This document shows, piece by piece, positions 40,272-50,912 of a DNA stretch of 64,000 nt. The stretch covers positions 1,116,001-1,180,000 of the forward strand of contig OY101127.1 of NCBI GenBank assembly GCA_956465555.1. The letters are read 5' to 3'. The first letter of the stretch is position 1. Every line of letters begins with the position of its first letter. The translations under genes and the position numbers were made by a program. Below the pieces are notes generated by a model. That model did no database searches, had not been told where the DNA came from, and saw nothing but the letters and a program-made list of their open reading frames with translations. The DNA comes from Nitzschia sp. pyKryTriq1. Lineage: Eukaryota > Bacillariophyta > Bacillariophyceae > Bacillariales > Bacillariaceae.

Positions 40272-42718
40272 ATGGTTCAATTGAGTAAACTAGTGAGTGA
40301 TGGTGTGTCGACGATTGAAGAGATTGGCAAGGTGGCGACACATGGAGTTGGCAAGGCGGCAACGAATCTGCTCTTGGTAGTACCTCGAGGAATCATCAAG
40401 AGTAGTACGCAACGTCGCAGCAATACTAATGCAAAGGTATCATCATCATCAGCAGCAGCATCATCATTTGCGAATCATAAGAATAGTAATGATAATGATA
40501 ATGGTCCAATATCCGCAGCAGCATCCGCAGCTTCCATGCAAAAGCAGCAGCAGCAGCAGCTGCTGCGGCAGCAGAAGAATTTGCACTTGCTGCAAGCCGA
40601 AAATGTTTGGTTACGAAGACGAATTCAAGAATTGGAACAACTCTTGCAACAACAAAAGGAAGATTTAAAGACGCAGCGCAAATTGGCCGGCGGGTTGAGT
40701 CGATTGCGGGCCAGCAATGTCACGGTCGGCAAGCAGTTGGGAGAAGGAGCCTTTGGAGCCGTGTATCGGGGTCAATGGAGAGGCGTCACGTGTGCGCTCA
40801 AATTCGTCCAACAATCCGTCGCGGATTCCTTGACGAAAGAATTTAGTATTTTGGATCAATTTGATCATTCCAATATCGTCCAATTGTATGGAATTGTCGA
40901 GCCGGAAGCGGACGGACATGTTCCCAGTTCGTGGCCTCCGGGGTTGAAACCACCCTGTCTGGTCATGGAATATATGGGCTATGAATTGCCTGGAAGTAGT
41001 AGTAGTGGTGGTGGCGAGGATGGCGGTGGTGATGAAACCAACAAGCTGCCTGTCAAAGTGGGAGATTTTATTGAATTTTTGAAAAATACGCAATATCAAC
41101 GAGGTGATCCGGAATATTGGATACGAATTTGTGGCATGTTGGCCGGTGCCGCACGAGGATTGGGATACTTACATTCGCATGGATTCTTACATCGCGATGT
41201 CAAGGGTGTCAATCTATTGTTGGATTCCCGAGGGACATTGAAATTGGCTGATTTTGGTTTGGCCACATTGTTTGTCAAGGAAAGTAGAATCCATCAGCTG
41301 GGTGGTGGTAATGGTGGAGGTCCAAAAGCTTCCACGTACCGTAAAGGACCTATCGCATTCCCTTTATCAGCCGAATCTTCTCTGCTGGCCAGCGGCTTGA
41401 CTACAGCCGCTGGAACGTATACGCACAGTAAGTACATACAAACGAAGAGAGAAAGAATCCTCAAGTCTTGTTTTGTTGCCCGTTCGTCTTTCTCACTCAC
41501 TCACTCACTCACCATCATGATAATATGACTTGCTTTTACAATATATATACTACTCCTACTTATTACCTTTATATAGTGGCACCCGAAGTCATGACATCGG
41601 GTCATTACAATGCCGCCGCCGATGTCTTTTCCTTTGGGATTGTCATTTCGGAAGCCGTCGCTGCCTCGGAAGGGGAAGATATTGTCGATGCTACTCGTAC
41701 CCGGGACTTTGGATTGGATGTCGACAAGGTCAAGGCTTTGTATTGTTGTAATCCAAAAATGATGGAGGAGGATGGTGGAAGTGGAAGCGGTGGAAGTAGC
41801 GGTGTATCCATGATTATTTCCAATTTGATTGATTTGGCCGGTTGGTGCTGTCGATTGGATCCGACGCAACGTCCTACCACGGATCAAATCGTGGGACGAT
41901 TGCAACGGATTCAATTGGAATACCAAGCCAAACATTTGAAATCTCCCAAACATGAAAAGGAACTGTTGACCATTCCGACAACAACAGCAACAGCAATGAC
42001 AAGAAAAACAACAAGAAAAGCAACCAGCACAAATAGTACTACTATTCCGCATCGGCCTTCGATTGTTGTGGATCTTCCTGCACCACCCTCGGGGGGAATG
42101 GCTACTCCGCAGTCCTCTTGTGCTTCTCCTGCTGCGGCTACGGCTGCGTCTGCTACCTCTCCCGATCATCTACTGGATCTTGATGACAATGATGCCGATG
42201 CTGATGCTGATGGTGACTGTACCAACGATACCACTGCTACGTCACCAACAAAAAGAATACAATCGCCCAAAGATGAACAACAAAATCATCAGCCACTTTC
42301 TACTACTATTGTCAGTGACGATCACGACCTGCCACTCGTTTGTGATGATTCCCCCGATGATTCATGTGGTATTGAAGTAGAAGTGGTAATGGATGATGAT
42401 AATGATGTGCTGCTGCCGTCCATGTCCATTCCCATTCCTTCGGTCGATCCCTTGATTCAAGTGGCGGCCACACAGGTGTTTGAAATGGTCGATCAGAATC
42501 ATGATGGATATTTGCATTATGAAGAAACACAACTGTTGGCCAAACTCAGTGAAGATTATGATCTCGATCGGGAGGCGTATCATAGTATTTGTACCATGGT
42601 CGGTGCCGAAAGTGACAAGGGTCTGAGTCAAGAACATGTCGTGAAAATGTATACGCATTTGCGAATCGGGGATGCGACGGCAGATCTTCAAAAACTCCAT
42701 TCCAGTTTCAAAAAGTAA
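40272..42718 (+). CDS. TKL-type protein kinase with C-terminal EF-hand
   Basis: Two exons (40272-41427 and 41577-42718) give 765 residues. A Gln-rich coiled coil ([20 protein letters not shown], about 110-140) precedes the kinase domain. It has the Gly loop [11 protein letters not shown] (157-167), Lys177 in [13 protein letters not shown] (307-314), ADFG (326-329) and MAPE rebuilt across the intron (386-389), so it should be active. Between Gly loop and catalytic loop there is a Ser/Gly insert. After a long Ser/Thr/Asp-rich linker comes a canonical EF-hand, [12 protein letters not shown] (691-702), with a weaker second one after it. Sequence type is tyrosine-kinase-like (MLK/plant RAF-like), so Ser/Thr specificity is expected. 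The EF-hand suggests control by Ca2+, which is inferred. Confidence 0.9.
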
Positions 42719-42932
42719 TTCTTTGAATAGAAGCATGGACTACTTACTAGTTTCTTGTAGCAGAGCTTGAAGTACTGACTGTAGAATAACAACCTTGGAC
42801 TACTACTTCACAGTGCTCGTATTCGTAGTATCTAATAGTACTACTACTAGCTGGTAGAGAGAAGTCCCCCCGACGAGAGCTGAAGTAAGCACAAAACATC
42901 ATTTGCTAATAGTAAGGCTACGAGTACGTACT

Positions 42933-42936
<4 letters not shown>

Positions 42937-42962
<26 letters not shown>
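42937..42962. repeat. (TG)13 microsatellite
   Basis: Dinucleotide run lying 10 bp beyond the stop codon of the minus-strand gene, so probably in its 3' UTR. Confidence 0.95.
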
Positions 42963-42963
<1 letters not shown>

Positions 42964-42972
42964 CCAGTATTC

Positions 42973-43539
42973 TTATACAAATTGGATCTCCGCCGATGGC
43001 GCCGCGTACGATGCTGCTGCTACTGCTGCTGCTGATGATGAAGAAGAAGATTCTTCCATATTCGCATACGATTCATGTGCGTCGGGCAATTCAAAGGACA
43101 TGGTCATTTCCTCGCCTCCGGAGGAGAAGAATCGTCCTCCTCGTGGTCCAGCACCAGCACCATTCATAAACGTCGTCAATCCACTGTAGGATCCCCTTCC
43201 TGACGTCCCCCCCCCTCGTCGTCGTCCTCCGGTAGTTCGTCTCCAAAGCCCCACAAGTACCACTGCCAGTAACAAGCCTACAGTCATGACGGGAAAGGAA
43301 AGCGAGGACATGCCCGCGGCCGAATTCGATGACGTTGATGACGATGCAGATGCGGCAGCATTCAAACTTCCTCCATTGGCGTTACGAATTTGCGTACGGA
43401 GATTCTCAATTTCTTGTTGCAAATGATAAATTTTCTCCGTATCGTCCATGTCCTTGGCACGTTGGGAAGGATGTCGAGCAGCAGCAGCAGCCTCTGCTGC
43501 CACGTTCTGTTGCTGGTTGAACGATACTGCGGTGGACAT
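42973..43539 (-). CDS. Small single-pass membrane protein with coiled coil, unknown
   Basis: A 188-residue single-exon protein without a recognised family. The N-terminal third ends in a coiled coil (DTEKIYHLQQEIENLRTQIR). One clear membrane span follows (FPVMTVGLLLAVVLVGLW, about 82-99) with an Arg/Gly-rich cytosolic-type flank RRTTGGRRRGGG. The C-terminus is acidic and Ser/Ala-rich. A tail-anchored-like or type II topology is possible. The gene call rests on the ordered coil-TM-basic layout. Confidence 0.62.
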   Translation of the reverse strand: MSTAVSFNQQQNVAAEAAAAARHPSQRAKDMDDTEKIYHLQQEIENLRTQIRNANGGSLNAAASASSSTSSNSAAGMSSLSFPVMTVGLLLAVVLVGLWRRTTGGRRRGGGTSGRGSYSGLTTFMNGAGAGPRGGRFFSSGGEEMTMSFELPDAHESYANMEESSSSSSAAAVAAASYAAPSAEIQFV

Positions 43540-44186
43540 GAGGATTATGATGTTGCTGCTGATGATGATGATGATGATAATAATAAGTTACTGTACTGAT
43601 GATGTTGTGATATCAGAAGGAGGAGGCAGTGTTGGAAAGGATAATAGAGAACCCAATCAATATGGTCCGTATGTCATTGTACGTGTCTACTCCTACAGTA
43701 CTCCATCCATTTTTTCTTTCGCCTCTTTTGTTGCATTTTCCTGCACCTCGCTCGCTCTTTTGCACACAACAAACAACAGAACTCTCTGAACGATTGAATG
43801 GTTTCCAACGGAAGGGATGGCTTACATCCATTGTACGTATCTGAAGATATTTCAATGTTCTCGGAAAATCCGAGCCTGTCGGTCCTCATTCGTGTGACCA
43901 AAGTGTGGCGCGCTTCGCTTCGCGAAGTCCGTCTGTGCGTCTGCCCGTGCGTCTGTCCTTCCTTTGTCAAAAGCAGAGAAGATCCAAAATCTTCACATCC
44001 TTCGTGTGATGTGGTGATGCGTTGGCAGTTGGCAGAACCAGCATCATGAAGATGAATGACTCCTCATTCCAGATATCATCTAATGTTGTCAAACCAAATC
44101 CAACAGCATCAGCATCATCATCATCATCATCATCACAATAACAGCTATCATATCGATCGAGCAAAATAATCCAGCAAGCAGCAACC
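43540..44186. other. Divergent intergenic region
   Basis: 647 bp between two start codons pointing apart, so both promoters must be inside. (GAT)n at 43557-43577 and (CAT)n at 44111-44133 lie close to the two genes. A GCGCTTCGCTTCGCGAAG hairpin-like palindrome lies near 43910-43927. Confidence 0.55.
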
Positions 44187-45149
44187 ATGAGTTTCACTAA
44201 CAATACTTCAAGAAGAACTCTTTCGTTCTTCTTGTTGGCTCGAAGGAAGCATCTTCCGCCAATATCCTCCAGTCTTCGATCCTGTCTATCGGTATCTTCC
44301 TTTTCAACAACAACATCGAAACCGCCCCCAGCACCTAGTAGTGGCAATGATGATGATCTTCCACGACCACCAGTCCTTTGTGATGTCATTCAAGGTCCTT
44401 CTCTACTTCGCACTCCCATCTCTCGACCGAATCCCAGTCTCCTCTTTTTACCGGGATTGCGCAGTTTGCCCTTTTGGACGTCGGAAGATTATAGTCGCAT
44501 CGCCTATGGGGATCCTATGGTAGCCCATGTCGTGGAACATTTAGAATCTCACGCTTCCGTAATTCGAGAGGAATACCAACAAGTCGCACCCAAAATTCCT
44601 AGTGACTATGATAATACCGATCACAATCCGACCGCCTTGCATCAAGGAAAGGAAAAATGGAAATGGCATTCCTATTTGAGCAAGGGCAATGTACAAGGAA
44701 ATTTCGTGTGGCAATTCCCAAAAACATCAGCCGTCTTGCAAACCTTGCGAGACGAAAAGTTATTATTTGAAGGGACGCCCTTTGGATTTTCCTTCTTTTC
44801 CACCTTGGCAGGAGGAGGATCGACCATTTCGGCCCATACAGCGCCCATGAATTTGCGCCTCCGCATCCATTTGCCATTAATCGTGCCAAGTTCTTCTTCT
44901 TCTTCTTCTTCTTCCAACGCGGTAGAAGAAGAGTGTGGTATTCGGGTCGGTCCCATTATCCGACCCTGGACACAAGACAAGGCTTTGGTATTCGACGATA
45001 GTTTTGATCATGAAGTTTGGAATCATACCAGTACAACCCGAGTCCTCTTGTTGGTGGATATTTGGCATCCGGATATTTCACCCATGGAAAAACAAGAAAT
45101 TGTCAAACTCTTTCAAACGGCACGCCAAGAAGGATTATGGAAACGATAA
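44187..45149 (+). CDS. Aspartyl/asparaginyl beta-hydroxylase-like dioxygenase
   Basis: A 320-residue single-exon protein of the AspH family of Fe(II)/2-oxoglutarate oxygenases. The N-terminus is Arg/Ser-rich (RRTLSFFLLARRKHLPPISS) and fits a mitochondrial or other organelle presequence. The catalytic half shows STISAHTAPMNLRLRIHLPL, with the first metal His and the 2OG-binding Arg, then ALVFDDSFDHEVWNHTSTTR, with the second metal His and its Trp-Asn context, and VLLLVDIWHPD. The family hydroxylates Asp/Asn in EGF-like domains in animals; in algae the substrate is unknown. A Ser-run loop insert precedes ECGIRVGP. Confidence 0.85.
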   Translation: MSFTNNTSRRTLSFFLLARRKHLPPISSSLRSCLSVSSFSTTTSKPPPAPSSGNDDDLPRPPVLCDVIQGPSLLRTPISRPNPSLLFLPGLRSLPFWTSEDYSRIAYGDPMVAHVVEHLESHASVIREEYQQVAPKIPSDYDNTDHNPTALHQGKEKWKWHSYLSKGNVQGNFVWQFPKTSAVLQTLRDEKLLFEGTPFGFSFFSTLAGGGSTISAHTAPMNLRLRIHLPLIVPSSSSSSSSSNAVEEECGIRVGPIIRPWTQDKALVFDDSFDHEVWNHTSTTRVLLLVDIWHPDISPMEKQEIVKLFQTARQEGLWKR

Positions 45150-45394
45150 AAACAATGTAGATATCAAAAGTACTACTACTACTACTACTGCATACTACTT
45201 TACTACTAGAAGATAGACTGTCTGTCAGATGATGATGTAGATCAAGAAACAAAACAAGCCATGCAATAGATGATGATAATACTGTTCTTTACTGTAAGCA
45301 CACAACCACATCATGAAAGGGAAATACAGTCATGGATGCAGAATAGGATGACAAAACCACCGCCACGACCAGCAGCAATCAAGATATAACGTTG

Positions 45395-47524
45395 TTACAC
45401 TGGCACGAGGTCATTGCTGGAGAAAAGATATCCAGTAGAAGTCAATGCTGTAGAAGTTGTAGTAGTCGTAGGGTGTTCTTTGCAACAACAAGAAGCAGTA
45501 ATAGTGGTATATTCGTAGGGGGAAGGAAAGGCTCCCTCACTGACTTTCAAGATACGGCCGCTGTCCGAAGAAGAAGATGTCGACGAATGATGGACTTCCT
45601 GGCCGTGACCATCATCGTCAACATCCTCATCGTTGTTGTTGTTGTTGTCATCATCATCATCCACTGAAGATACAGTATCATTCCATCCCGAATCGGACTC
45701 TAAGGACAAGTCATCGTAATTCGTAGAAAGCATCCTTGTTCGACGACCTCCAGCAGCACTCAAGTAGCTGCTGCTGCGTCCAGACAAGGACGATCGAAAC
45801 GAGTTTTCTTTTCGTAGCAACATGAGTTCATGCTGTCGGCTGTGGATGCTGCCAGTAGTAGCAGAATGTTTCTTGGAGGAATCTGCTGGTAGTGCTGCTG
45901 CGCCGTGAGGATGATGACGATGATGATGACGATGATTGGGCGAAGAATACATCATAGCGTCATCGGGTGGTGGCTGTTGTTGTAGTTGTTCTGGATGACG
46001 ATGATGATGCTCATTTTTGACATACCACCACTGACGACCCTGACGTCGGGCCCAAACCACTGTCAACATGGCCAAAGCACTCAATAGACAAGCCGTGGCA
46101 AGCAACGTCCAATTGGTGCTGGTGGTGGAGTCCATGGGCGGCTCAGTCTTCTCCTTGAAGCGTAGTGCCACCGGTGAGATCGTCGTCGTCGTATCGTACC
46201 TATAGTAGTAGGGAGAACGAGTATACGCTGTAGTGCTTGTTGTACTTGTTGGAGCAAAGGACGACGACGATGGCCTCGGCGAGCCACGTTGCGAGGTCAT
46301 CGTTGGCGATGTAGTCGGGGTAGATATGGGCGTGAAACTGTTCTTGTTCATAGGCAAAGGAGTCGGCCGAGTGCTCGGAGATGGACTTGTGGTCGAGTTA
46401 TTGGTACTAACATCCGAAGCAGAAGGCCCCATCGTAGTAGTAGGAGTAGAATTAGACGCACCATCCTGCCGGATGCTGGTACTAGTAGGAGAAGGAGACT
46501 TTTGTCGGTTCGTGGGTGCCATTGTGGGAGTCACCGTGGAAGTGGTGGAAATCATCGATGGAACCTCCTCCGTCGGAAAGCTCGTGGTGGTGAGAGAAGG
46601 AGCTGTGGTAGCTCCTGCTGCTGCTACTGGACAAGCTGTGCTCCCCAAAACGAGAGCAGTAGGGCAAGGTTCACATTCGAATGATGATGACGAAGATTCC
46701 GCCATCATTGCCGATGACGACTCCTCGGAAGACGAAGGTTGACGACGGCCTTTGGTAGATTCAAATGTATACATGGGGCAGGCTATAGCTGAACAATCCG
46801 AATCATCACTTCCATCAGCAGCAGCAGCAGCAGCAGTAGCACCGAGGCCCATCTGCAGAATCAATCGCTGACAGAGCTCGAGAGGAATAGTACCAGTCAA
46901 TTGAGCATTGTGAATTTGCAAAGTCTCCAATGATTCCAGAGATGTTCCCAAGCAATCGGGGATAGTTCCAGTCAATGGATTATCAAATAGAGCCAGTCCA
47001 TGTAAAGAGGTCAATTGACAAAGGCTTTCGCTGATCGTTCCAGTGAAATGATTCGATTGTAATAACAAACGCTTCAAATCAGTCATATTTTGAGTGGACC
47101 ACAGGAGTAGAGGCAACGATCCCGTGAAATCGTTGCGAAACAACTCCAAATGTTCCAAACGCGTGAGACGAGACAAACTGGGAGGAATACTCCCATAGAA
47201 ATCATTGTTTCCCAGGCCTAGTCGTTCCAAACGGGTCAAATATCCAATCTCCGTAGGAATCGTTCCTTTCAAGTCGAGTGCCGTCCAGTCGAGCGAAACG
47301 ACATATCGTTCTTCTTTTGGTTCTTTCGGACGATTATCCTGTTTGCATTCAATACCAGGAACCCATTCGCACAACTCCTCCAATGTCAATTTTGTTGCAG
47401 AAGACGAATATGACGGCCACCAATCTTCTTCGGATCCATAAAAGGCCAACGCGTCTCTGAGAGCCAACAAGGCCGCTACTTGTTGGCTTTCAAACAAGGA
47501 GGAAGTCGAATCATTCACCATCAT
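45395..47524 (-). CDS. LRR membrane protein (receptor-like, no kinase)
   Basis: About 709 residues in one exon, from the first ATG at 47524. After a plant-like LRR cap (LALRDALAFYGSEEDWWPSY...CEWVPGIEC) come about six leucine-rich repeats of the LxxLxLxxNxFxGxIP plant type (for example LERLGLGNNDFYGSIPPSLS and LHGLALFDNPLTGTIPDC). Then there is a Cys-containing cap, a long Thr/Ser/Pro-rich stalk, a single membrane span (LLATACLLSALAMLTVVW) and a His/Ser/Asp-rich cytosolic tail of about 180 residues. No kinase is present. I cannot see a signal peptide at this start, so an upstream exon or non-classical insertion is possible. Likely a surface protein; ligand unknown. Confidence 0.85.
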   Translation of the reverse strand: MMVNDSTSSLFESQQVAALLALRDALAFYGSEEDWWPSYSSSATKLTLEELCEWVPGIECKQDNRPKEPKEERYVVSLDWTALDLKGTIPTEIGYLTRLERLGLGNNDFYGSIPPSLSRLTRLEHLELFRNDFTGSLPLLLWSTQNMTDLKRLLLQSNHFTGTISESLCQLTSLHGLALFDNPLTGTIPDCLGTSLESLETLQIHNAQLTGTIPLELCQRLILQMGLGATAAAAAADGSDDSDCSAIACPMYTFESTKGRRQPSSSEESSSAMMAESSSSSFECEPCPTALVLGSTACPVAAAGATTAPSLTTTSFPTEEVPSMISTTSTVTPTMAPTNRQKSPSPTSTSIRQDGASNSTPTTTMGPSASDVSTNNSTTSPSPSTRPTPLPMNKNSFTPISTPTTSPTMTSQRGSPRPSSSSFAPTSTTSTTAYTRSPYYYRYDTTTTISPVALRFKEKTEPPMDSTTSTNWTLLATACLLSALAMLTVVWARRQGRQWWYVKNEHHHRHPEQLQQQPPPDDAMMYSSPNHRHHHRHHPHGAAALPADSSKKHSATTGSIHSRQHELMLLRKENSFRSSLSGRSSSYLSAAGGRRTRMLSTNYDDLSLESDSGWNDTVSSVDDDDDNNNNNDEDVDDDGHGQEVHHSSTSSSSDSGRILKVSEGAFPSPYEYTTITASCCCKEHPTTTTTSTALTSTGYLFSSNDLVPV

Positions 47525-49074
47525 GGTCCTCCTCAAGAACAATAAAAATATCGATAGATCGATTCGTCCACGATTTTTTCACCCAGTGAGCCATACGAAA
47601 ATGAATGAAGGGAAACCGTGCATCCTCCAACAGCATCATTTTTTAGGGTTCGCTGCTGCTCGATCCTCGATCGATGGTGGTTGGTGGAGTGCTTCACGCT
47701 TCGTCACGACGCTCCGCCGCCCTTCTTCTTGGCTGCTGCTGGTGGAGGATCGTCCATACTACTGAGTACTACTACATGCGCAACCAGTCTTTCTGATTTC
47801 AGCGTGGACAATCCATACTCGTGCATACAGCATCATGATGTAAAAGGGATGTATGTGCACTGGGAGGCGATGATTATTCCGTTCGGCATCGTGGTGGATA
47901 CAACGAGCCTATTATCCTGCTGGCGAAAACGTGTATGATACTGTACCGGTATCTTTGTGTGGTTTTGTGATGGACGGAGCGAAACAAAACCGGCCTAACG
48001 TACCGGTACGAGCGAGGGGGTGGTTCCCCCACTACTACAAGAACTTTAGACAATCTATCTTCTTCATGTCGCCCCCCTTTCGTATTCCCGTTGACTTCGC
48101 GTTGCTTGCTTCGGAAGTTCTGCGCTTGCGTCACACTACTCGTACTTTACTTACATACTGATCGCAGATTGAAGATTATTGTGCATGCTTCGTCAAATCC
48201 ACTTGGAAGCATCCTTTGTCGTTGGAAGCAAGGAACCTGACGCTCTAGCACGTGCCACAGCATTCTGTCGAGTTCTGTGTGTTCCCGGTCGAGAACTCTT
48301 GTGAAGCCTCCTCGCCCCGCCCGCCCGAACAAACTGCAAAATTCTTATAGCGCCTCTTCCCCTGTTGAAGGAAGATTGTCATAAACTCCCTTGAAGATTG
48401 CGGCACCTAGGGCTATAATGAGTGGAATGGGAACTTCACTGATTTCTGAAAGGCTACTGGTACCGCAGGTACGCACCGGTACAGTACCGCACCTGTATGT
48501 ATGGTTGTCAAAGCGTAGCAAGTAAGGCAATTCTGGATTTCGCTTGCGTTCTATGATTATGATGATGCGAGTAGTGCGACATTCAGTACTTATTGACAAA
48601 CTAGTTCTTCTTTCTTGGTTGGCTTACCAATACCGAAGTACAAGTTCTACACGTCGACAAAAATCCATAAATCCATTCTTCAATCGTCAGTGACTTTGTC
48701 TGTCAACTCTACCAGGACACGTAGACTTCTACGAGAGAGTCTCGGTCGTCGCACATGTCATCTCCCGTTCTCGAGGAGCCGATCAACTTCTGCTTTTGTG
48801 CGAGCAGTTTGTCTGATGCAGGTGTGTTGTGCTCTCGAGAATTCCAACCGAACAGGAAATGGGCGAAGATCGTAGATTTTGTATCTTTCTCGCAAGCCGT
48901 TCCAGTGAAAGAAGAACGAAAGAAAGAAAGAAAAAAGGGCAGTGTTCCATTTGTCTCTATGCTCATAATTCTGACAAGCGTCGATTTACCAATCCTCCTC
49001 TTCTTTTTGTCGCCCAAAAAGAAAGCATCCAAGAATTCATCCAACCCACCAACGCCACTACCAACAAGAACATC
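47525..49074. other. Divergent intergenic region, 1.55 kb
   Basis: Lies between the LRR gene and the symporter. Contains ACCGGT words at 47943 and 48001, GCACCGGTACAGTACCG near 48474, and a (GAAA)n purine run at 48908-48937. Open frames here show no family features. Confidence 0.5.
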
Positions 49075-50829
49075 ATGTCAAGTACTCCTGAAACTACTGC
49101 TCCCGCCGGAATCGGCTGCGGGGTTCTTGGCCGATACCCAATTCTCTCTGTTGTCAGTTTTGCTGCAGCAGGTATTGGCATCGGAATCGCTCTCAGCTCC
49201 TGGGAGCCTGAAAACCCCGACACCAAGGAAACCACTCTCAAATGGATCGGTCTTATCGGAGATCTTTTCATCCGAGCCCTCAAGGCCGTCGTCCTGCCAC
49301 TCGTCTTTGTCAACGTCGCTGTCTCGATCGTCGACATGATGATGATGGGACGCGCCAGTTCCGTTGGCATCAAGACCATTGTCCTGTACATCTGCACCAC
49401 CCTGATCGCCTCTGTTATTGGCTTGATCTCGATCCTTTCCTTCCAAGGAAAATTCAAGGTGGGAGAATTCGGCGAAGACAGCACCGCCTACATCGCCTTG
49501 GGGTGTACTGAAGAAGGCAGTCTTCTCACCGAAGAAGTCGATGGCAGCATTGTGTGCATGCCTAATGGCAACGCCAGTTCTCCCTACACTCAGTTCGAGA
49601 TCATCGACTTGACTGCTTCCCTTGCTCGAGCCGACGGTGGAGGTCTTGCCGATCTATCCATGAGTGAAACCATCTACGATGGTGTCTTCATGAAGCTTGT
49701 GACCGACAACATTTTCTTTACCTTTGTCGACGGAAACTTTGCTTCTGTAAGTGACTACTTGTTTCTTGTCTCCTGCCTCTGCTAGAGACGACAAGAAGCG
49801 CTCTCTCACCATCTCGTTCTTTTTTGCTTCAGGCCATTGTCTTTGCCATTGTGTTCGGTATTGCCTTGGGACGCATGATGTTCGACAAGGGACAACATGA
49901 CCTCGCGCATGGCGGTACTGTCGTTGCGTTCTTCGGAGAGCTCAGTGACGTTTTGCTTCGAATGATCAACTGGATTATTGCGTAAGTACTGTAGTCAACA
50001 AATCAAAGAGTGTTGTTGCTGTTGCGGTGAAAGAATGATCCTCTGACACTAATCTTTACTGCTTTCTTCTTCTTTTCACAGGGTCACTCCTTTTGCCGTA
50101 TTGTCCTTGATTGCCAACGCAATTGGATCTCAAGACGATCTTAGCGGCGCGTTCACGAACGTCGGTTACTTGATCGCTGCCAACTTGGTCGGATATCTGG
50201 CCCACTTTTTGATCACCGATTGTGGACTGTTCTACGCTTTGACCCGTAAAAATCCCTTTCCATACCTCCGATTCATCATTCCTGCCCAAACGACCGCTTT
50301 GGCCTGCGCTTCGAGTGCTGCCACCCTTCCCGTCACTTTGCGATGTGTCAAGGAAACCGGACAGGTTCCCGATGACATCCGCAACTTTGTCTGCCCTCTG
50401 GGAGCTACCATCAACATGGACGGATCTGCCATTTACTTCCCATGTTGTTGCATCTGGCTCGCCATCTTGAACGGTCTTACACCCGATGCTGGTTCTTACA
50501 TCCTTTTGATCATCCTTTCCACCGTTGGTTCGGCGGGAGCTGCCCCTGTTCCTTCTTCTGGTCTTGTTTTGGTCATCACCGCCTACAACACCGTCTTTAA
50601 TACTACCGGAGTACCCAACGGATTCGAATTCATCGTCGCCATTGATTGGTTCTTGGACCGTTGTATTACTGCCCTGAACGTCACTGGAGATACTGTCGTC
50701 TGTGGAATCGTCGCTGCCCGCACACCGTGGGAGGAAGAAGGCGATGCCACTAACATCTCCAAGCCCACCAAGATGGAAGAAGGCTCCTCCGAAGAAGAAG
50801 GCGATGTCGAACCAATCGAAGCGGCTTAA
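49075..50829 (+). CDS. Dicarboxylate/amino acid:cation symporter (DAACS)
   Basis: Three exons (49075-49746, 49833-49981, 50082-50829) give 522 residues in the glutamate/aspartate and dicarboxylate transporter family. Membrane segments include LSVVSFAAAGIGIGIALSSW, FIRALKAVVLPLVFVNVAVS and IKTIVLYICTTLIASVIGLI. The transport core is intact: hairpin AATLPVTLRC, NMDGSAIYFPCCCIWLA (Na+/substrate motif) and the second hairpin VGSAGAAPVPSSGLVLV. A luminal/extracellular insert with Cys residues and an NAS sequon lies between TM3 and TM4, as in animal EAATs. Probable substrates are acidic amino acids or C4-dicarboxylates, driven by Na+ or H+. The ATG at 49075 is preferred over upstream ones because the preceding stretch is basic and non-hydrophobic. 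Confidence 0.92.
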
Positions 50830-50881
50830 ATTGTTCTCATTTTTCCACAACAGATTAACTCCAAAATGTACTACTGGCAGT

Positions 50882-50912
<31 letters not shown>

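Noticed and set aside
46233-46742. Valine-rich 169-codon frame on the plus strand
   Set aside because: Shadow of the Thr/Ser-rich stalk of the LRR gene on the minus strand.
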